From an uncultured Cohaesibacter sp. (GTDB taxonomy: Bacteria; Pseudomonadota; Alphaproteobacteria; Rhizobiales; Cohaesibacteraceae): a stretch of 64,000 bases of DNA. Under the pieces are notes generated by a model, which made no database searches, was not told the origin of the DNA, and worked only from the letters and a program-made list of their open reading frames with translations. This document shows, in pieces, positions 52,865-62,030 of the stretch. Positions within the stretch are counted from its first letter, which is position 1. Every line of letters begins with the position of its first letter. Location of the stretch: NCBI RefSeq assembly GCF_963676485.1, contig NZ_OY781114.1, positions 3,116,501 through 3,180,500 on the forward strand, written 5' to 3'. The translations under genes were made by a program, and so were the position numbers.

Positions 52865-54877
52865 ATGAAGTTTCCGCAAAGCCTGCTGGAAGAAATCAGA
52901 GAACGCATTCCTGTGTCCGATGTGGTCGGACGCAAGGTCAAATTGCGTCGGCAGGGGCGCGAATATGCCGGCCTTTCGCCATTCAACAAGGAAAAGACAC
53001 CCAGCTTCTTCGTCAATGACCAAAAGCAGTTCTATCATTGCTTCTCTTCTGGCAAGCATGGCGATATCTTTAAATTTCTGATGGAAACCGAAGGGCTGAG
53101 CTTTCCTGAAGCGGTCGAGATGCTGGCAGGGCAAGCCGGAGTTCCTTTGCCCGATCCTGACCCACAGGTACAAAGACGCGAACGTGAACGGGCCAGTCTC
53201 TATGACGTCATGGAGATGGCAACCAAGTTTTTCCAACTGCAATTTCATTCCGAGCTTGGACGAGAGGCGCGCAACTATGCCAATGGCCGCCGTCTGAGCG
53301 AAGAAACCATGCGCACCTTTCGCATGGGGTTTGCTCCCAACAGTCGGGACCATCTGAAGAGCTATCTGCTCGAACATGGTGTCAGCGAACAGGATATGCT
53401 GGATACCGGCTTGATCATCAAGCCCGATGATGGTCGCCCCACCTATGATCGCTTTCGCAACCGGTTGATGATTCCCATCGAAGATGAGCGCGGACGGGTC
53501 GTGGCTTTCGGTGGCCGCATTCTGGATAAGGATGGCAAGCCCAAATATCTCAATTCGCCGGAAACCCGCCTGTTCTTCAAGGGTAATATGGTGTTTAACG
53601 CCCATCGGGCGCGGCAAGCGGCCTATGAGGCCGGGTCGGCGATCGTGGTGGAAGGCTATATGGATGCCATTGCGCTCTATCAGGCTGGCATTCGCCATGT
53701 TGTGGCGTCCCTCGGGACGGCCTTTACCGAGCAGCAGATTGCGCGCATGTGGCGCTTTTCCAATGAGCCCTATATCTGCTTTGACGGAGACCGCGCAGGC
53801 CGACAGGCGGCTCATCGCTCGATAGAACGCATCCTGCCCAATCTGAAGGCTGGCTTTTCCTTCCAGTTTGTTTTTCTGCCGAATGGTCAGGATCCTGATG
53901 ATCTGGTGCGCGAGGGAGGGGCGGATGCATTCGCTCCCGTGCTTGGGCAGGCGCGCAGCCTGTTCGATGTGATCTGGGAAAGGGAGCTGGAAGCCCAGCC
54001 AGCCGATACCCCTGAGCGCAAGGCGGCTCTTGAAAAGCGCATTGAGGATCTTGTGCGCCTGATTAAGGATGAGCGCGTGCAGCGGCAGTATCAGATGAGC
54101 TTCAAGTCTGCATTGTCGAACTTCTTCTGGCAGCAGGAACGCGAGCGGCGGGATCAGAATCGGAATCGCTTCTTTACCGGCGGCGGTGCGCGTGCAGGCA
54201 AGGGCGCCGGGCCATCCAGCGCTTTGCAGGCTTCGGGCAATGTGTCGCGTGTGCCAGAGATGGGGCAATCGACGGAATATGAATATTGCCTCATCGGGCT
54301 ATCGATCCATATGCCCTATCTGTTTGAGCAATTTGCCGAGCAGATCCTGTCCGTGCCTTTCCAGAAGGAAAGCCTTGAGGCCTTCAAATTCGTGCTTTCG
54401 CACATTATCTTTGACCAGAACGCACGCACCTACAAGGATATCTATGCTCAGTGTCCGAGCAACCTGAGGGAGTTGCTTGATGACATGCACGGGGTTGAGG
54501 TGCGCGATGAGAGTGGCAAGGTCATTCACCCATGGGGGTGGCGCCTTGCGGGACGTCGCAGGGTGCATCAGCTCGTCTACAAGCCCAGTCGGCTATTTCT
54601 GGAGCGGCTTTTCCAATCCTATCTCAATGTGCTGGAGGTGCGTGAGACGGAAAAGGATCTGGAAAGGGAAATGGCCAATCTTTCCTCCGGTGTGGATGAG
54701 GGCGCATTTCACCGCATTCAGTATCTGACCAATGAACTGCACCGGCGTAGGGAAGAAAATCTGCGTGAAGAGCAGGAACTGAGCGAGCTTTACGATCAGA
54801 TGAAAAGCGGCAGTGAAAGAGTTTCTCTGGAAGAGGTTCTGCTACAATTGGCGCAGCCGGTTGATGAGTCGGCATGA
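52865..54877 (+). CDS. dnaG: DNA primase with degenerate zinc finger
   Basis: A 670-residue primase that makes RNA primers for replication with DnaB. The TOPRIM domain is intact (V-V-E-G-Y-M-D-A-I-A-L at about residue 260 and Y-I-C-F-D-G-D-R-A-G near 305). The N-terminal zinc ribbon is not: where CHC2 primases have C-P-F-H and C-F-G-C-G, this reads L-S-P-F-N-K-E-K-T and H-C-F-S-S-G-K-H-G, leaving one of the usual cysteines. A similar loss is known to me in some other Rhizobiales. The C-terminus forms the DnaB-binding helices. The ATG at 52865 follows an in-frame TTG two codons earlier. It is upstream of rpoD. Confidence 0.95.
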   Translation: MKFPQSLLEEIRERIPVSDVVGRKVKLRRQGREYAGLSPFNKEKTPSFFVNDQKQFYHCFSSGKHGDIFKFLMETEGLSFPEAVEMLAGQAGVPLPDPDPQVQRRERERASLYDVMEMATKFFQLQFHSELGREARNYANGRRLSEETMRTFRMGFAPNSRDHLKSYLLEHGVSEQDMLDTGLIIKPDDGRPTYDRFRNRLMIPIEDERGRVVAFGGRILDKDGKPKYLNSPETRLFFKGNMVFNAHRARQAAYEAGSAIVVEGYMDAIALYQAGIRHVVASLGTAFTEQQIARMWRFSNEPYICFDGDRAGRQAAHRSIERILPNLKAGFSFQFVFLPNGQDPDDLVREGGADAFAPVLGQARSLFDVIWERELEAQPADTPERKAALEKRIEDLVRLIKDERVQRQYQMSFKSALSNFFWQQERERRDQNRNRFFTGGGARAGKGAGPSSALQASGNVSRVPEMGQSTEYEYCLIGLSIHMPYLFEQFAEQILSVPFQKESLEAFKFVLSHIIFDQNARTYKDIYAQCPSNLRELLDDMHGVEVRDESGKVIHPWGWRLAGRRRVHQLVYKPSRLFLERLFQSYLNVLEVRETEKDLEREMANLSSGVDEGAFHRIQYLTNELHRRREENLREEQELSELYDQMKSGSERVSLEEVLLQLAQPVDESA

Positions 54878-55361
54878 GTCTATGTGATTCTTAATTCAAG
54901 CGAATCAGATCTGGAGGCCGAGACTTGTTCTTCTTTTTGCGGTTTTGGGAGCAAAATCCGTAAAAATGATTCGAAAAGTCCCTCAAAACGATGTTTTTTC
55001 TGCTCTTGGGGGTTGCCGAATCGAATCGCTGCGCTAAATATCTAGTTCCGGCAGCCCCAAGCGCCAAATGTCAAGTTGGCGAAGAAGTGATTTATGCTGC
55101 GGATAATCGAACGTGATCTGAAGCCGGGGACTTTGCCGTCTAACCGGCCTGTTTTTGTGGATATATGTGCAGGGGATCGTGGTGACTGCACCAAGCAGGC
55201 TTGGGTTAAGAGGCGTTTAACGAACCCATCTATATGAATGTACGTGAGTCCTGAACATCATGCGGTTGTTGCGAGCACCGGCATAATTGCATGACCTACC
55301 GTTCGTACGAGTGGATGCCGAAGCAGACGCCCCACTGAACCGGGTGTCTTTGGAGACGGGA
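54878..55361. other. Leader region upstream of rpoD
   Basis: 480 bases without a gene. It probably contains the rpoD promoter; I cannot fix one. A 6-bp hairpin CGCCAA/TTGGCG lies at 55062-55081. GGAG at 55352 is the rpoD ribosome binding site. Confidence 0.4.
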
Positions 55362-57410
55362 ATGGCAACAAAGGCAATGCAAAACGACGACAAGACCACC
55401 AGCGAAAGCTCCAGCTCGGATGCGCCGCTGTTGGATATGACGGATACTGCTGTCAAGCAGATGATCAAAACCGCAAAGAAACGCGGTTACGTCACTTATG
55501 ATGAGTTGAACGAAGTTTTGCCGTCGGAAGAAGTTTCATCTGAACAAATCGAAGATACGATGTCCATGCTGTCAGACATGGGGATCAACGTGATCGAGTC
55601 AGAAGAAGCGGAAGACAACGAGTCAGATAGCAATTCAAAAGAGTTGGTTGAAGCCAAAGGCTCAACCGCTGTTGCAAAAACAACAACCACCAAGGAACCA
55701 ACCGATCGCACAGACGATCCTGTGCGCATGTATTTGCGTGAAATGGGGTCTGTGGAGCTTTTGTCGCGCGAAGGCGAAATCGCCATTGCCAAGCGCATAG
55801 AAGCTGGCCGCGAGGCCATGATCGCAGGCTTGTGCGAAAGCCCGTTGACCTTTCAGGCCATCATCATCTGGCGTGATGAATTGCTCGAAGGCAATATTCT
55901 TCTGCGCGACATCATCGATTTGGAAGCGACCTATGCCGGCCCCGGCAATGAGGACGAAGAAGAGGATGAGAGCGAAGAAGGGGACGGCGGAGATGTGAGT
56001 GCAGCAGCAACCCCTGTGGTTGAAGCTGTTGCCAAGCCAGCTGTCGTTGCTGGACAGAAGCCGGTTTCCGATGAGGAAGAAAAAGCCGAAGGGGAAAGCG
56101 AAGGCGACGACGACGAGGATGATGAGGATGATCTTGAAAACAATCTCTCCCTTGCCGCTATGGAAGCCGAGCTTAAGCCAAAGGTTCTGATCATTTTTGA
56201 TCAGATCGCCGAAGACTATAAAAAGCTGCGTCGTTTGCAGGATCAGCTTGTTGAGCAGCGTATGGCCAACAAGTCTCTGTCTCCTAGCCAGGAGCGCCGG
56301 TATGACAAGCTCAAGGAAGACATCATTGTCGAGGTCAAGAGCTTGTCCTTGAACCAGAATCGTATTGATGCTCTGGTTTCCCAGCTTTATGAGATCAACA
56401 AGCAGTTAGTTGGCCGTGAAGGGCGTTTGTTGCGTCTGGCTGAGGCTTATGGGGTCAACCGGTCCGAGTTTCTGAAAAACTATCAGGGCAACGAGCTGGA
56501 TCCGAACTGGATCGAACGCGTTTCCCAATTGACGAGCCGCGGCTGGAAAGAATTTGTCCATCACGAAGGCGACCGGATTCAGGATCTGCGTGAAGATATC
56601 CAGATGCTCTCGACCGAGACCGGACTGGAGATCGGCGAGTTCCGCCGCATTGTTTCCTCTGTGCAGAAAGGCGAGCGGGAAGCCCGACAGGCCAAGAAGG
56701 AAATGGTGGAAGCCAACCTGCGTCTGGTTATCTCGATTGCCAAGAAATATACCAACCGCGGTTTGCAGTTCCTCGATCTTATTCAGGAGGGCAATATCGG
56801 CCTGATGAAGGCGGTCGACAAGTTCGAATATCGCCGCGGTTACAAATTCTCTACCTATGCTACCTGGTGGATTCGTCAGGCGATCACCCGCTCGATTGCG
56901 GATCAGGCCCGTACAATCCGTATTCCTGTGCATATGATAGAGACGATCAACAAGATCGTGCGGACGTCTCGTCAGATGCTGCATGAAATCGGTCGTGAGC
57001 CGACACCTGAAGAGCTGTCTGATAAATTGCAGATGCCGCTTGAGAAGGTGCGCAAGGTCTTGAAGATTGCCAAGGAGCCAATCTCTCTGGAAACCCCGAT
57101 TGGGGACGAGGAAGATTCTCATCTGGGCGATTTCATCGAGGACAAGAACGCTGTTCTGCCAATCGATGCCGCCATTCAGGCAAACCTCAGAGAGACCACG
57201 ACGCGCGTTCTGGCATCCTTGACTCCGCGTGAAGAACGCGTTCTGCGTATGCGTTTTGGTATCGGCATGAACACCGACCATACCCTTGAAGAGGTTGGTC
57301 AGCAGTTCTCCGTGACCCGCGAACGTATTCGCCAGATTGAAGCCAAGGCTCTGCGTAAGCTCAAGCATCCAAGCCGCAGCCGCAAGCTGCGCAGCTTCCT
57401 TGATAGCTAG
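55362..57410 (+). CDS. rpoD: Primary sigma factor RpoD
   Basis: A 682-residue sigma70. Region 1.1 is at the start ([12 protein letters not shown]), region 1.2 is [11 protein letters not shown], then a non-conserved region with a strongly acidic insert rich in E, D and S. Region 2 has the -10 recognition stretch [15 protein letters not shown]; region 3 has T-P-E-E-L-S; region 4 has the -35 helix [17 protein letters not shown]. The ATG at 55362 has GGAG at good spacing. It is followed by a bidirectional-looking terminator. Confidence 0.98.
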   Translation: MATKAMQNDDKTTSESSSSDAPLLDMTDTAVKQMIKTAKKRGYVTYDELNEVLPSEEVSSEQIEDTMSMLSDMGINVIESEEAEDNESDSNSKELVEAKGSTAVAKTTTTKEPTDRTDDPVRMYLREMGSVELLSREGEIAIAKRIEAGREAMIAGLCESPLTFQAIIIWRDELLEGNILLRDIIDLEATYAGPGNEDEEEDESEEGDGGDVSAAATPVVEAVAKPAVVAGQKPVSDEEEKAEGESEGDDDEDDEDDLENNLSLAAMEAELKPKVLIIFDQIAEDYKKLRRLQDQLVEQRMANKSLSPSQERRYDKLKEDIIVEVKSLSLNQNRIDALVSQLYEINKQLVGREGRLLRLAEAYGVNRSEFLKNYQGNELDPNWIERVSQLTSRGWKEFVHHEGDRIQDLREDIQMLSTETGLEIGEFRRIVSSVQKGEREARQAKKEMVEANLRLVISIAKKYTNRGLQFLDLIQEGNIGLMKAVDKFEYRRGYKFSTYATWWIRQAITRSIADQARTIRIPVHMIETINKIVRTSRQMLHEIGREPTPEELSDKLQMPLEKVRKVLKIAKEPISLETPIGDEEDSHLGDFIEDKNAVLPIDAAIQANLRETTTRVLASLTPREERVLRMRFGIGMNTDHTLEEVGQQFSVTRERIRQIEAKALRKLKHPSRSRKLRSFLDS

Positions 57411-57437
57411 AATCAACCTGCTATCATCGAGAATCAC

Positions 57438-57474
57438 AAAGCCCGGACAAGTCTTTGTCCGGGCTTTGCTTTTT
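57438..57474 (+). terminator. Rho-independent terminator after rpoD
   Basis: AAAGCCCGGACAA and TTGTCCGGGCTTT form a 13-bp perfect stem, followed by GCTTTTTG. Confidence 0.93.
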
Positions 57475-57593
57475 GTGCCTTACAGTGTTTTCCCGGCAGC
57501 AAGGCCTATGCTCGCTGCCGGTGCGTCAGTTCTCATGAGGGCTTCAAGTTCCACAAGAGATTTCGCTCCTTCATAAAAGGGGTCAAAGGCTGA

Positions 57594-58310
57594 TCAGTCG
57601 TCCTTGAGGAACCAGCTGGCATTCAAAGTAATGGACACTTCCATCTCTCCCTCTGCAACCGGTACGTCAGAGGCGACGCTTTCCATTTTGGCTGCGCGCA
57701 GCATCATCGGCTGAGGGTTTCTGAAGCCTCCCGATTCTGAAAGGCTTTGAAGAGAGGCGAGGTCGGTGCCGAGTTCTTTGGCATAGAGTTCCGCCTTGTG
57801 GCGTGCATCGGCCAAGGCTTCCTTGCGGGCTTCGTCGAGCAGCTTTTCCTTGTTTGAAATATCGAAACTGAGGCCGGAAATATCATTGGCGCCAGCATTG
57901 ACCAGAGCCGTCAGCACTGAGCCAACGGACCCCAAATCGTGGATGCGCAGGGTTGCCCGATTGCTGACGACATAGCCGACAACCTTTGGCGCCTGGGGTT
58001 GGGCCTTGCTGTCGGAATAGACAAGCTGCGGATGAATGTTGAAATTGGACGTTTGAATATTCTTCTCTTTAATGCCTGCTTTTTTCAACTCTGCCATCAG
58101 CTTTGCCATCTTGGCATTGTTGTCTGCCAGGGCTTCCTTGGCATTCTCGGCTCTGGATTCGACGCCAGCGGACAGAATGGCCATATCAGGCGCCGCACTC
58201 AGGCTGCCTGTGCCTGAAACGGAAATCATTCCGGCCTTTGTCTCTTCTGCGGCGGCGGGCAGTGCAGTCAGGAAAAGAAGAGCGGTTAATGTGATCAGGC
58301 GTTTGTTCAT
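57594..58310 (-). CDS. Periplasmic SIMPL-domain protein
   Basis: A 238-residue exported protein. The signal peptide over about residues 1-21 ends A-L-P-A-A-A-E. The mature part is a SIMPL/oxidative stress-defence domain (DUF541, YggE-like): I-S-V-S-G-T-G-S-L-S-A-A-P-D-M-A at its start, N-I-Q-T-S-N-F-N-I-H-P-Q-L in the middle, and D-A-R-H-K-A-E-L-Y-A-K later. YggE homologues affect oxidative stress and physiology, but the mechanism is unknown. GAGGAACC precedes the ATG at 58310. It is convergent with rpoD and divergent from the tRNA gene. Confidence 0.88.
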   Translation of the reverse strand: MNKRLITLTALLFLTALPAAAEETKAGMISVSGTGSLSAAPDMAILSAGVESRAENAKEALADNNAKMAKLMAELKKAGIKEKNIQTSNFNIHPQLVYSDSKAQPQAPKVVGYVVSNRATLRIHDLGSVGSVLTALVNAGANDISGLSFDISNKEKLLDEARKEALADARHKAELYAKELGTDLASLQSLSESGGFRNPQPMMLRAAKMESVASDVPVAEGEMEVSITLNASWFLKDD

Positions 58311-58556
58311 GCTAATGAGGTTCCTCATGAATGTATGTAGTCCTGCCTTGATGTGCAAAAGGGGCGGTAACAACCGCACCTCAGGCAGGTGGTTTGACAA
58401 AGAGGACATCTTTTTTCAGCTTTGTGGCCGGAGTAGGGTAGGCGATCGGCTTGTGTATCAGAAGGTGCAAGAATAGTTCAGCTATCCACTGATCGCTTTG
58501 TCGGGGGGCTTGCTTGGAAAGGCAATTCAGTATAGTTCAAATGCACCTGAAATTCA

Positions 58557-58633
58557 GGGCCTGTAGCTCAATTGGTTAGAGCCGACCGCTCATAACGGTC
58601 TGGTTGGGGGTTCGAGTCCCTCCGGGCCCACCA
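58557..58633 (+). tRNA. tRNA with anticodon CAT, probably Ile2
   Basis: A full cloverleaf of 77 nt with encoded CCA. The anticodon arm is GACCG-CTCATAA-CGGTC, anticodon CAT. The acceptor stem starts GGGCCTG and pairs with CGGGCCC, giving C4-G69 and C5-G68. These pairs are positive determinants for TilS, which changes the C34 to lysidine so that the tRNA reads AUA and carries isoleucine. This favours tRNA-Ile2 over elongator tRNA-Met, which shares the anticodon. It is not an initiator, since the anticodon stem lacks the three G-C pairs. Confidence 0.93.
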
Positions 58634-58642
58634 CTATACTCA

Positions 58643-59362
58643 TTAAGCACTCTGGATTTTGCTTTGTCGGCGGATGCCTACAAAGGATTTTACCAGCGGC
58701 CCGACCTTTTCTTCGTAAAATTCACATTCCGGGAACAAGTGCAGAAATAGTTCTTTGTCCAAAAGATCTGTATGTTCAATATAGTTGGCGGCTTTGGCAT
58801 AATCATGCATAGGTGGAGTGCCTGCGCCCAATCCTTTGTAGGTCAGCCTTTTAAAGCGATAGGGGGCGGGAAGCCAATGCACGATTGGCAACATGTAATG
58901 TGGGTCTATCGGGAACCATAAATTCGGCGTTTGAACATAATAATTGCGTCCAACCCTTTGCGTTTCTGATGCAAACTGTTGTTTTCGCAGAAAATTTCCA
59001 ACATGCTCGACAACGCTATTTGAATGGGCCAAATCAAATTCATCGTCACCATACTCGCTCAAATTGCAGGCGTCTCCAGAGCGAAATTCCGCTTTACCTG
59101 CAAATTTATCTGCGAGATCAGAAAATGTTTCTTCCTGCGGTTCATCGCTGAGAACAATTATCGTGCAACATTCTGCAATTTCGGGCTCCAGTAACATCCA
59201 ATATTGAAGCAGCCCTCCGATATCGAGAATTGTCGCTTCGTTCTTTTCGGCAAGAATTTCTTCGACGAGGTCCTTAATGCGCTTCATCCGCTTTGCTCGC
59301 ATTTTTGAACCAATTGAATTTGGATTTGAATAGTCATTCAAATATCGAAGAATACTGGCCAT
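58643..59362 (-). CDS. Class I SAM-dependent methyltransferase
   Basis: A 239-residue protein. SAM motif I is I-L-D-I-G-G-L-L-Q-Y-W, motif II and III follow around D-E-F-D-L-A-H-S-N-S-V-V-E-H-V, with Y-Y-V-Q-T-P-N-L-W-F-P later. It resembles methyltransferases found in polysaccharide gene clusters. The start is set at an ATG (59362) giving M-A-S-I-L-R-Y-L-N-D-Y-S-N-P-N; upstream codons up to a TTG at 59458 look non-conserved and have no ribosome binding site. It lies next to a flippase gene on the same strand, so a role in modifying a glycan is likely. Confidence 0.8.
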   Translation of the reverse strand: MASILRYLNDYSNPNSIGSKMRAKRMKRIKDLVEEILAEKNEATILDIGGLLQYWMLLEPEIAECCTIIVLSDEPQEETFSDLADKFAGKAEFRSGDACNLSEYGDDEFDLAHSNSVVEHVGNFLRKQQFASETQRVGRNYYVQTPNLWFPIDPHYMLPIVHWLPAPYRFKRLTYKGLGAGTPPMHDYAKAANYIEHTDLLDKELFLHLFPECEFYEEKVGPLVKSFVGIRRQSKIQSA

Positions 59363-59651
59363 TTTCCCACTCTCTGCACTGCAATCCGTTTTTGTATACC
59401 ACCCGATAACGGGTGTTGCAGAATAAACTATTGGCCTATTTTGGGTTGTATCATTCAAGGAACAGTTAATTTATGCGTTTTCTGTCCAGACTGTACGAAA
59501 TCTATTCAGACAAGGGGGGCAGCCAATGAGCCGGTCGCCGAGAAGACTTAAGAAAAGACCGGATCTTAAGGATGATGAGCGGCTGAAAAGCACGGCATGA
59601 TAGTGGCCTTTTTCGGGTAAAGGTCATTCATGCGAGGATTGCAGCTCGGAC

Positions 59652-61016
59652 TTAGCCTATGTCATCCTTTGGGGTCTTCGGAGTAAACACGAAACTGGAG
59701 GTTCCGACATTCCTTCTCATAATCAATTCCGCGAGAAGACAATAGGTGCACAATGAAATCGCTGTGGCGAAGGCTGCACCATAAATCCCGAATGAATAGA
59801 CGAGTATTATATTCAGGGCCATGTTGAGGACGGTGGTCAGTGCTTTTATCTTTGATTCAATGCGCTCGAAACCCAGCATTTTTAAAGAATATTCAGCCCC
59901 ACCCATGGAAGACTTGGCCAGATAGCCTGCCGACAGGATGATGAGCACAGGATAGGCTTCAGTAAATTCATGCCCGAAAAGCCACAGGAGTGGCCAGCCA
60001 AATGCCACGACGCCCCAAAAAACGACGAAGGTTGGCCAGAATATCCAAAAGGCTGTTTTTTGAATGAGTTGATGCAGTTCGCGTGTGTTGTTGGTTGCAT
60101 TCAGGCTGGACATTTTCTGCGCAACAGAGCTCGCGACGGCATATTGGACCGCGCCAACTTGTGTGCTGATCCTTGTTGCCGCAAAATATAAGGCAACATA
60201 TTCGGGATCTAAAAAGAAACCGATGATGATGATGTCGCTATAGGCCAACAACAGGTCGAAACCGTCTGCCATCAACATCGGAAAGGCAGTTTTGACCCAT
60301 TTTGCGTGGTCTTTTTCTTTTGGGGTGTGAGAGATGCTCTTCCTGGATGATTTGAAGAATAGAAAGCTTTGAATTGCCAGTGACGTCACGACCGCTACGA
60401 GAGCCGAGCATATAACAAGGAGCGCGTTCATCGGGAATGCCATTAAATAAAGACCACCAACGAAAGTGATGATCAGCAGTTGTCGCAGCATATAGGGGGG
60501 GATGTGAGCCAATCCTGTCCAGGAAAAGGCAAGTGCAAATCCCTTCACGAGCTCTTGCAACGCAAAGAAGGGCACACAGACAAGCGAAATGCAGATGGTC
60601 CAGAATTGATTGCTTGAGAGTTGGTCAGAGAATAGAATTGCGAGCGTAATGCCTATCACTGAAACGGTCAGGGAGAAAAAAGACACAAATGCCAGACTGC
60701 TTGATATGTAGCCTTGATATAATCCCAGTTTTTGTGTCTCGCGGTATTCGGCGATGAATTTTACCGCAGCTTCTCCAAATCCCAGAGAAACAACAATCGA
60801 GCCCACATAGATCCAGACCCAGAAGAATGAGTATATTCCATATTCCTCTTGGCCCAGGATTTGTGCCAATATTGTTTGGGTAAGAAATCCTAGACCGGCT
60901 GCCCCAATCTTTACCAATAGAGCGATGCTTGCGGCCCTTTGCAGCATATTGTTTTTTTCTTTTAAGCTCTTAATGTAGTTGAATATTTCCGCGCTTTTTT
61001 CGTTGAAAATTGACAT
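59652..61016 (-). CDS. Wzx-type polysaccharide flippase
   Basis: A 454-residue integral membrane protein with 12 to 14 helices. The N-terminus S-I-A-L-L-V-K-I-G-A-A-G-L-G-F-L-T-Q-T-I-L-A, with G-Q-E-E-Y-G-I-Y-S-F-F-W in the first loop, is typical of the MOP superfamily polysaccharide exporters that flip lipid-linked glycan units. The last helices end Y-C-L-L-A-E-L-I-M-R-R-N. The ATG at 61016 is used, while a TTG lies one codon upstream. It is lower in GC than the housekeeping genes. The downstream methyltransferase suggests a small, possibly acquired glycan module next to the tRNA gene. Confidence 0.88.
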   Translation of the reverse strand: MSIFNEKSAEIFNYIKSLKEKNNMLQRAASIALLVKIGAAGLGFLTQTILAQILGQEEYGIYSFFWVWIYVGSIVVSLGFGEAAVKFIAEYRETQKLGLYQGYISSSLAFVSFFSLTVSVIGITLAILFSDQLSSNQFWTICISLVCVPFFALQELVKGFALAFSWTGLAHIPPYMLRQLLIITFVGGLYLMAFPMNALLVICSALVAVVTSLAIQSFLFFKSSRKSISHTPKEKDHAKWVKTAFPMLMADGFDLLLAYSDIIIIGFFLDPEYVALYFAATRISTQVGAVQYAVASSVAQKMSSLNATNNTRELHQLIQKTAFWIFWPTFVVFWGVVAFGWPLLWLFGHEFTEAYPVLIILSAGYLAKSSMGGAEYSLKMLGFERIESKIKALTTVLNMALNIILVYSFGIYGAAFATAISLCTYCLLAELIMRRNVGTSSFVFTPKTPKDDIG

Positions 61017-61505
61017 CAAATAATCGCTTTTCTTTTAAGAACTCTGTTTTAAGAGCAAAAGGGTCAGTTGCTTATCAAAAACTACAAGACAAAGAGACTG
61101 TTGTGAACAGCGCGACTCTACCCAGAAAAGTCTAAGAAATTGTATTTGGCTTTCGCGTTCATTCTGAGGCTTGGTCTTTGTCGCATGCTTCCAGTTTTGG
61201 CAGATGGCCGAGCCAACGCTATCTCTCTACTTTTGTGAGACTTGTTGCTCAGGTGATCCTGTCTGCTTGGGGGGATGCCCTCAAGTTCATCTCCCACCTA
61301 TAAGCGGCATCCTTTCGAGGTCTGCTGCAGCATATTTCTGCGACAAAAAGCATAATAGGTTCATTCGGCTCTGAGGGTTAAGGTTAAGATTATGTAAATT
61401 GAGCCAACTATTTTATTGTATTTTATTGTATGGTATACCTAAAGGTGCAAATGGCGATCAGGGGCAAGTATCGCTAAACAGGTTTGATTGGTGATGGAGG
61501 GGGCT
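61017..61505. other. Gene-free region upstream of the flippase
   Basis: No supported gene. A direct repeat of ATTTTATTGT in tandem lies near 61411. The segment probably holds promoters for the divergent flippase and small gene. Confidence 0.4.
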
Positions 61506-61760
61506 GTGTTTGAAAAAGTGTCTGAGTTTTTCTCTATCCTGGGGCGTGCTGCAACCGCAAACTGTCGGTATGCTGAAATCCAGGATATGATGTCTCTTCT
61601 TGACGATGCAAAAACAGCTGGATTGCAAATTCCAGAAGGAATGAAAAAACAGGTGTTGAGCCTGTTTGAACGTAGTTTTTCTGAAATCGTGAAGTTTAGA
61701 CACACGAATAGAGATTTCATTCGTATGGAAAATTTTCTCGAATTGATGCATCGTGATTGA
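61506..61760 (+). CDS. Small protein of unknown function
   Basis: An 84-residue, mostly helical and charged protein. The frame V-F-E-K-V-S-E-F-F-S-I-L-G-R-A continues with E-I-Q-D-M-M-S-L-L-D-D-A-K and L-F-E-R-S-F-S-E-I-V. GGAGG five bases before the GTG at 61506 supports this start; upstream ATG and TTG codons are in frame. There is no membrane helix and no cysteine pair. The family is not recognised. It lies between the flippase and tex. Confidence 0.5.
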   Translation: MFEKVSEFFSILGRAATANCRYAEIQDMMSLLDDAKTAGLQIPEGMKKQVLSLFERSFSEIVKFRHTNRDFIRMENFLELMHRD

Positions 61761-62030
61761 AATCATTTGTATGCGAATTTGTGTCGATGCATCTCTTGTG
61801 GCTCTACGCTGTCATCAGTTTCAAGGTTGATAGCGCAGCGCAATCGTTAGAGCCTACGCCAGCCTGTCACTGTGACGGAATCTCAAAAAAAAACAATGCC
61901 CGGCGCATCAAAGCCACTGGCTGCGCTTTTGTTCGGACAAGCTTGCAAGAAGCTTGTGGCAAAATCTAATCCGCTTTCATATCTCCCTTAAATGCATCAA
62001 TATCGGACCGAACCAACCAAGATTCGGATT

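Noticed and set aside
52739-54268. 509-codon minus-strand frame antisense to dnaG
   Set aside because: Shadow of dnaG with no independent signal.
54878-55361. Heat-shock (sigma32) promoter for rpoD
   Set aside because: CCCATCTATAT is suggestive at 55226, but the matching -35 is too far away (about 19 bases), so I do not claim it.
58557-58633. Elongator or initiator tRNA-Met
   Set aside because: Acceptor pairs C4-G69 and C5-G68 favour Ile2, and the three G-C pairs of the initiator anticodon stem are absent. Elongator Met cannot be excluded fully without a tRNAscan model.
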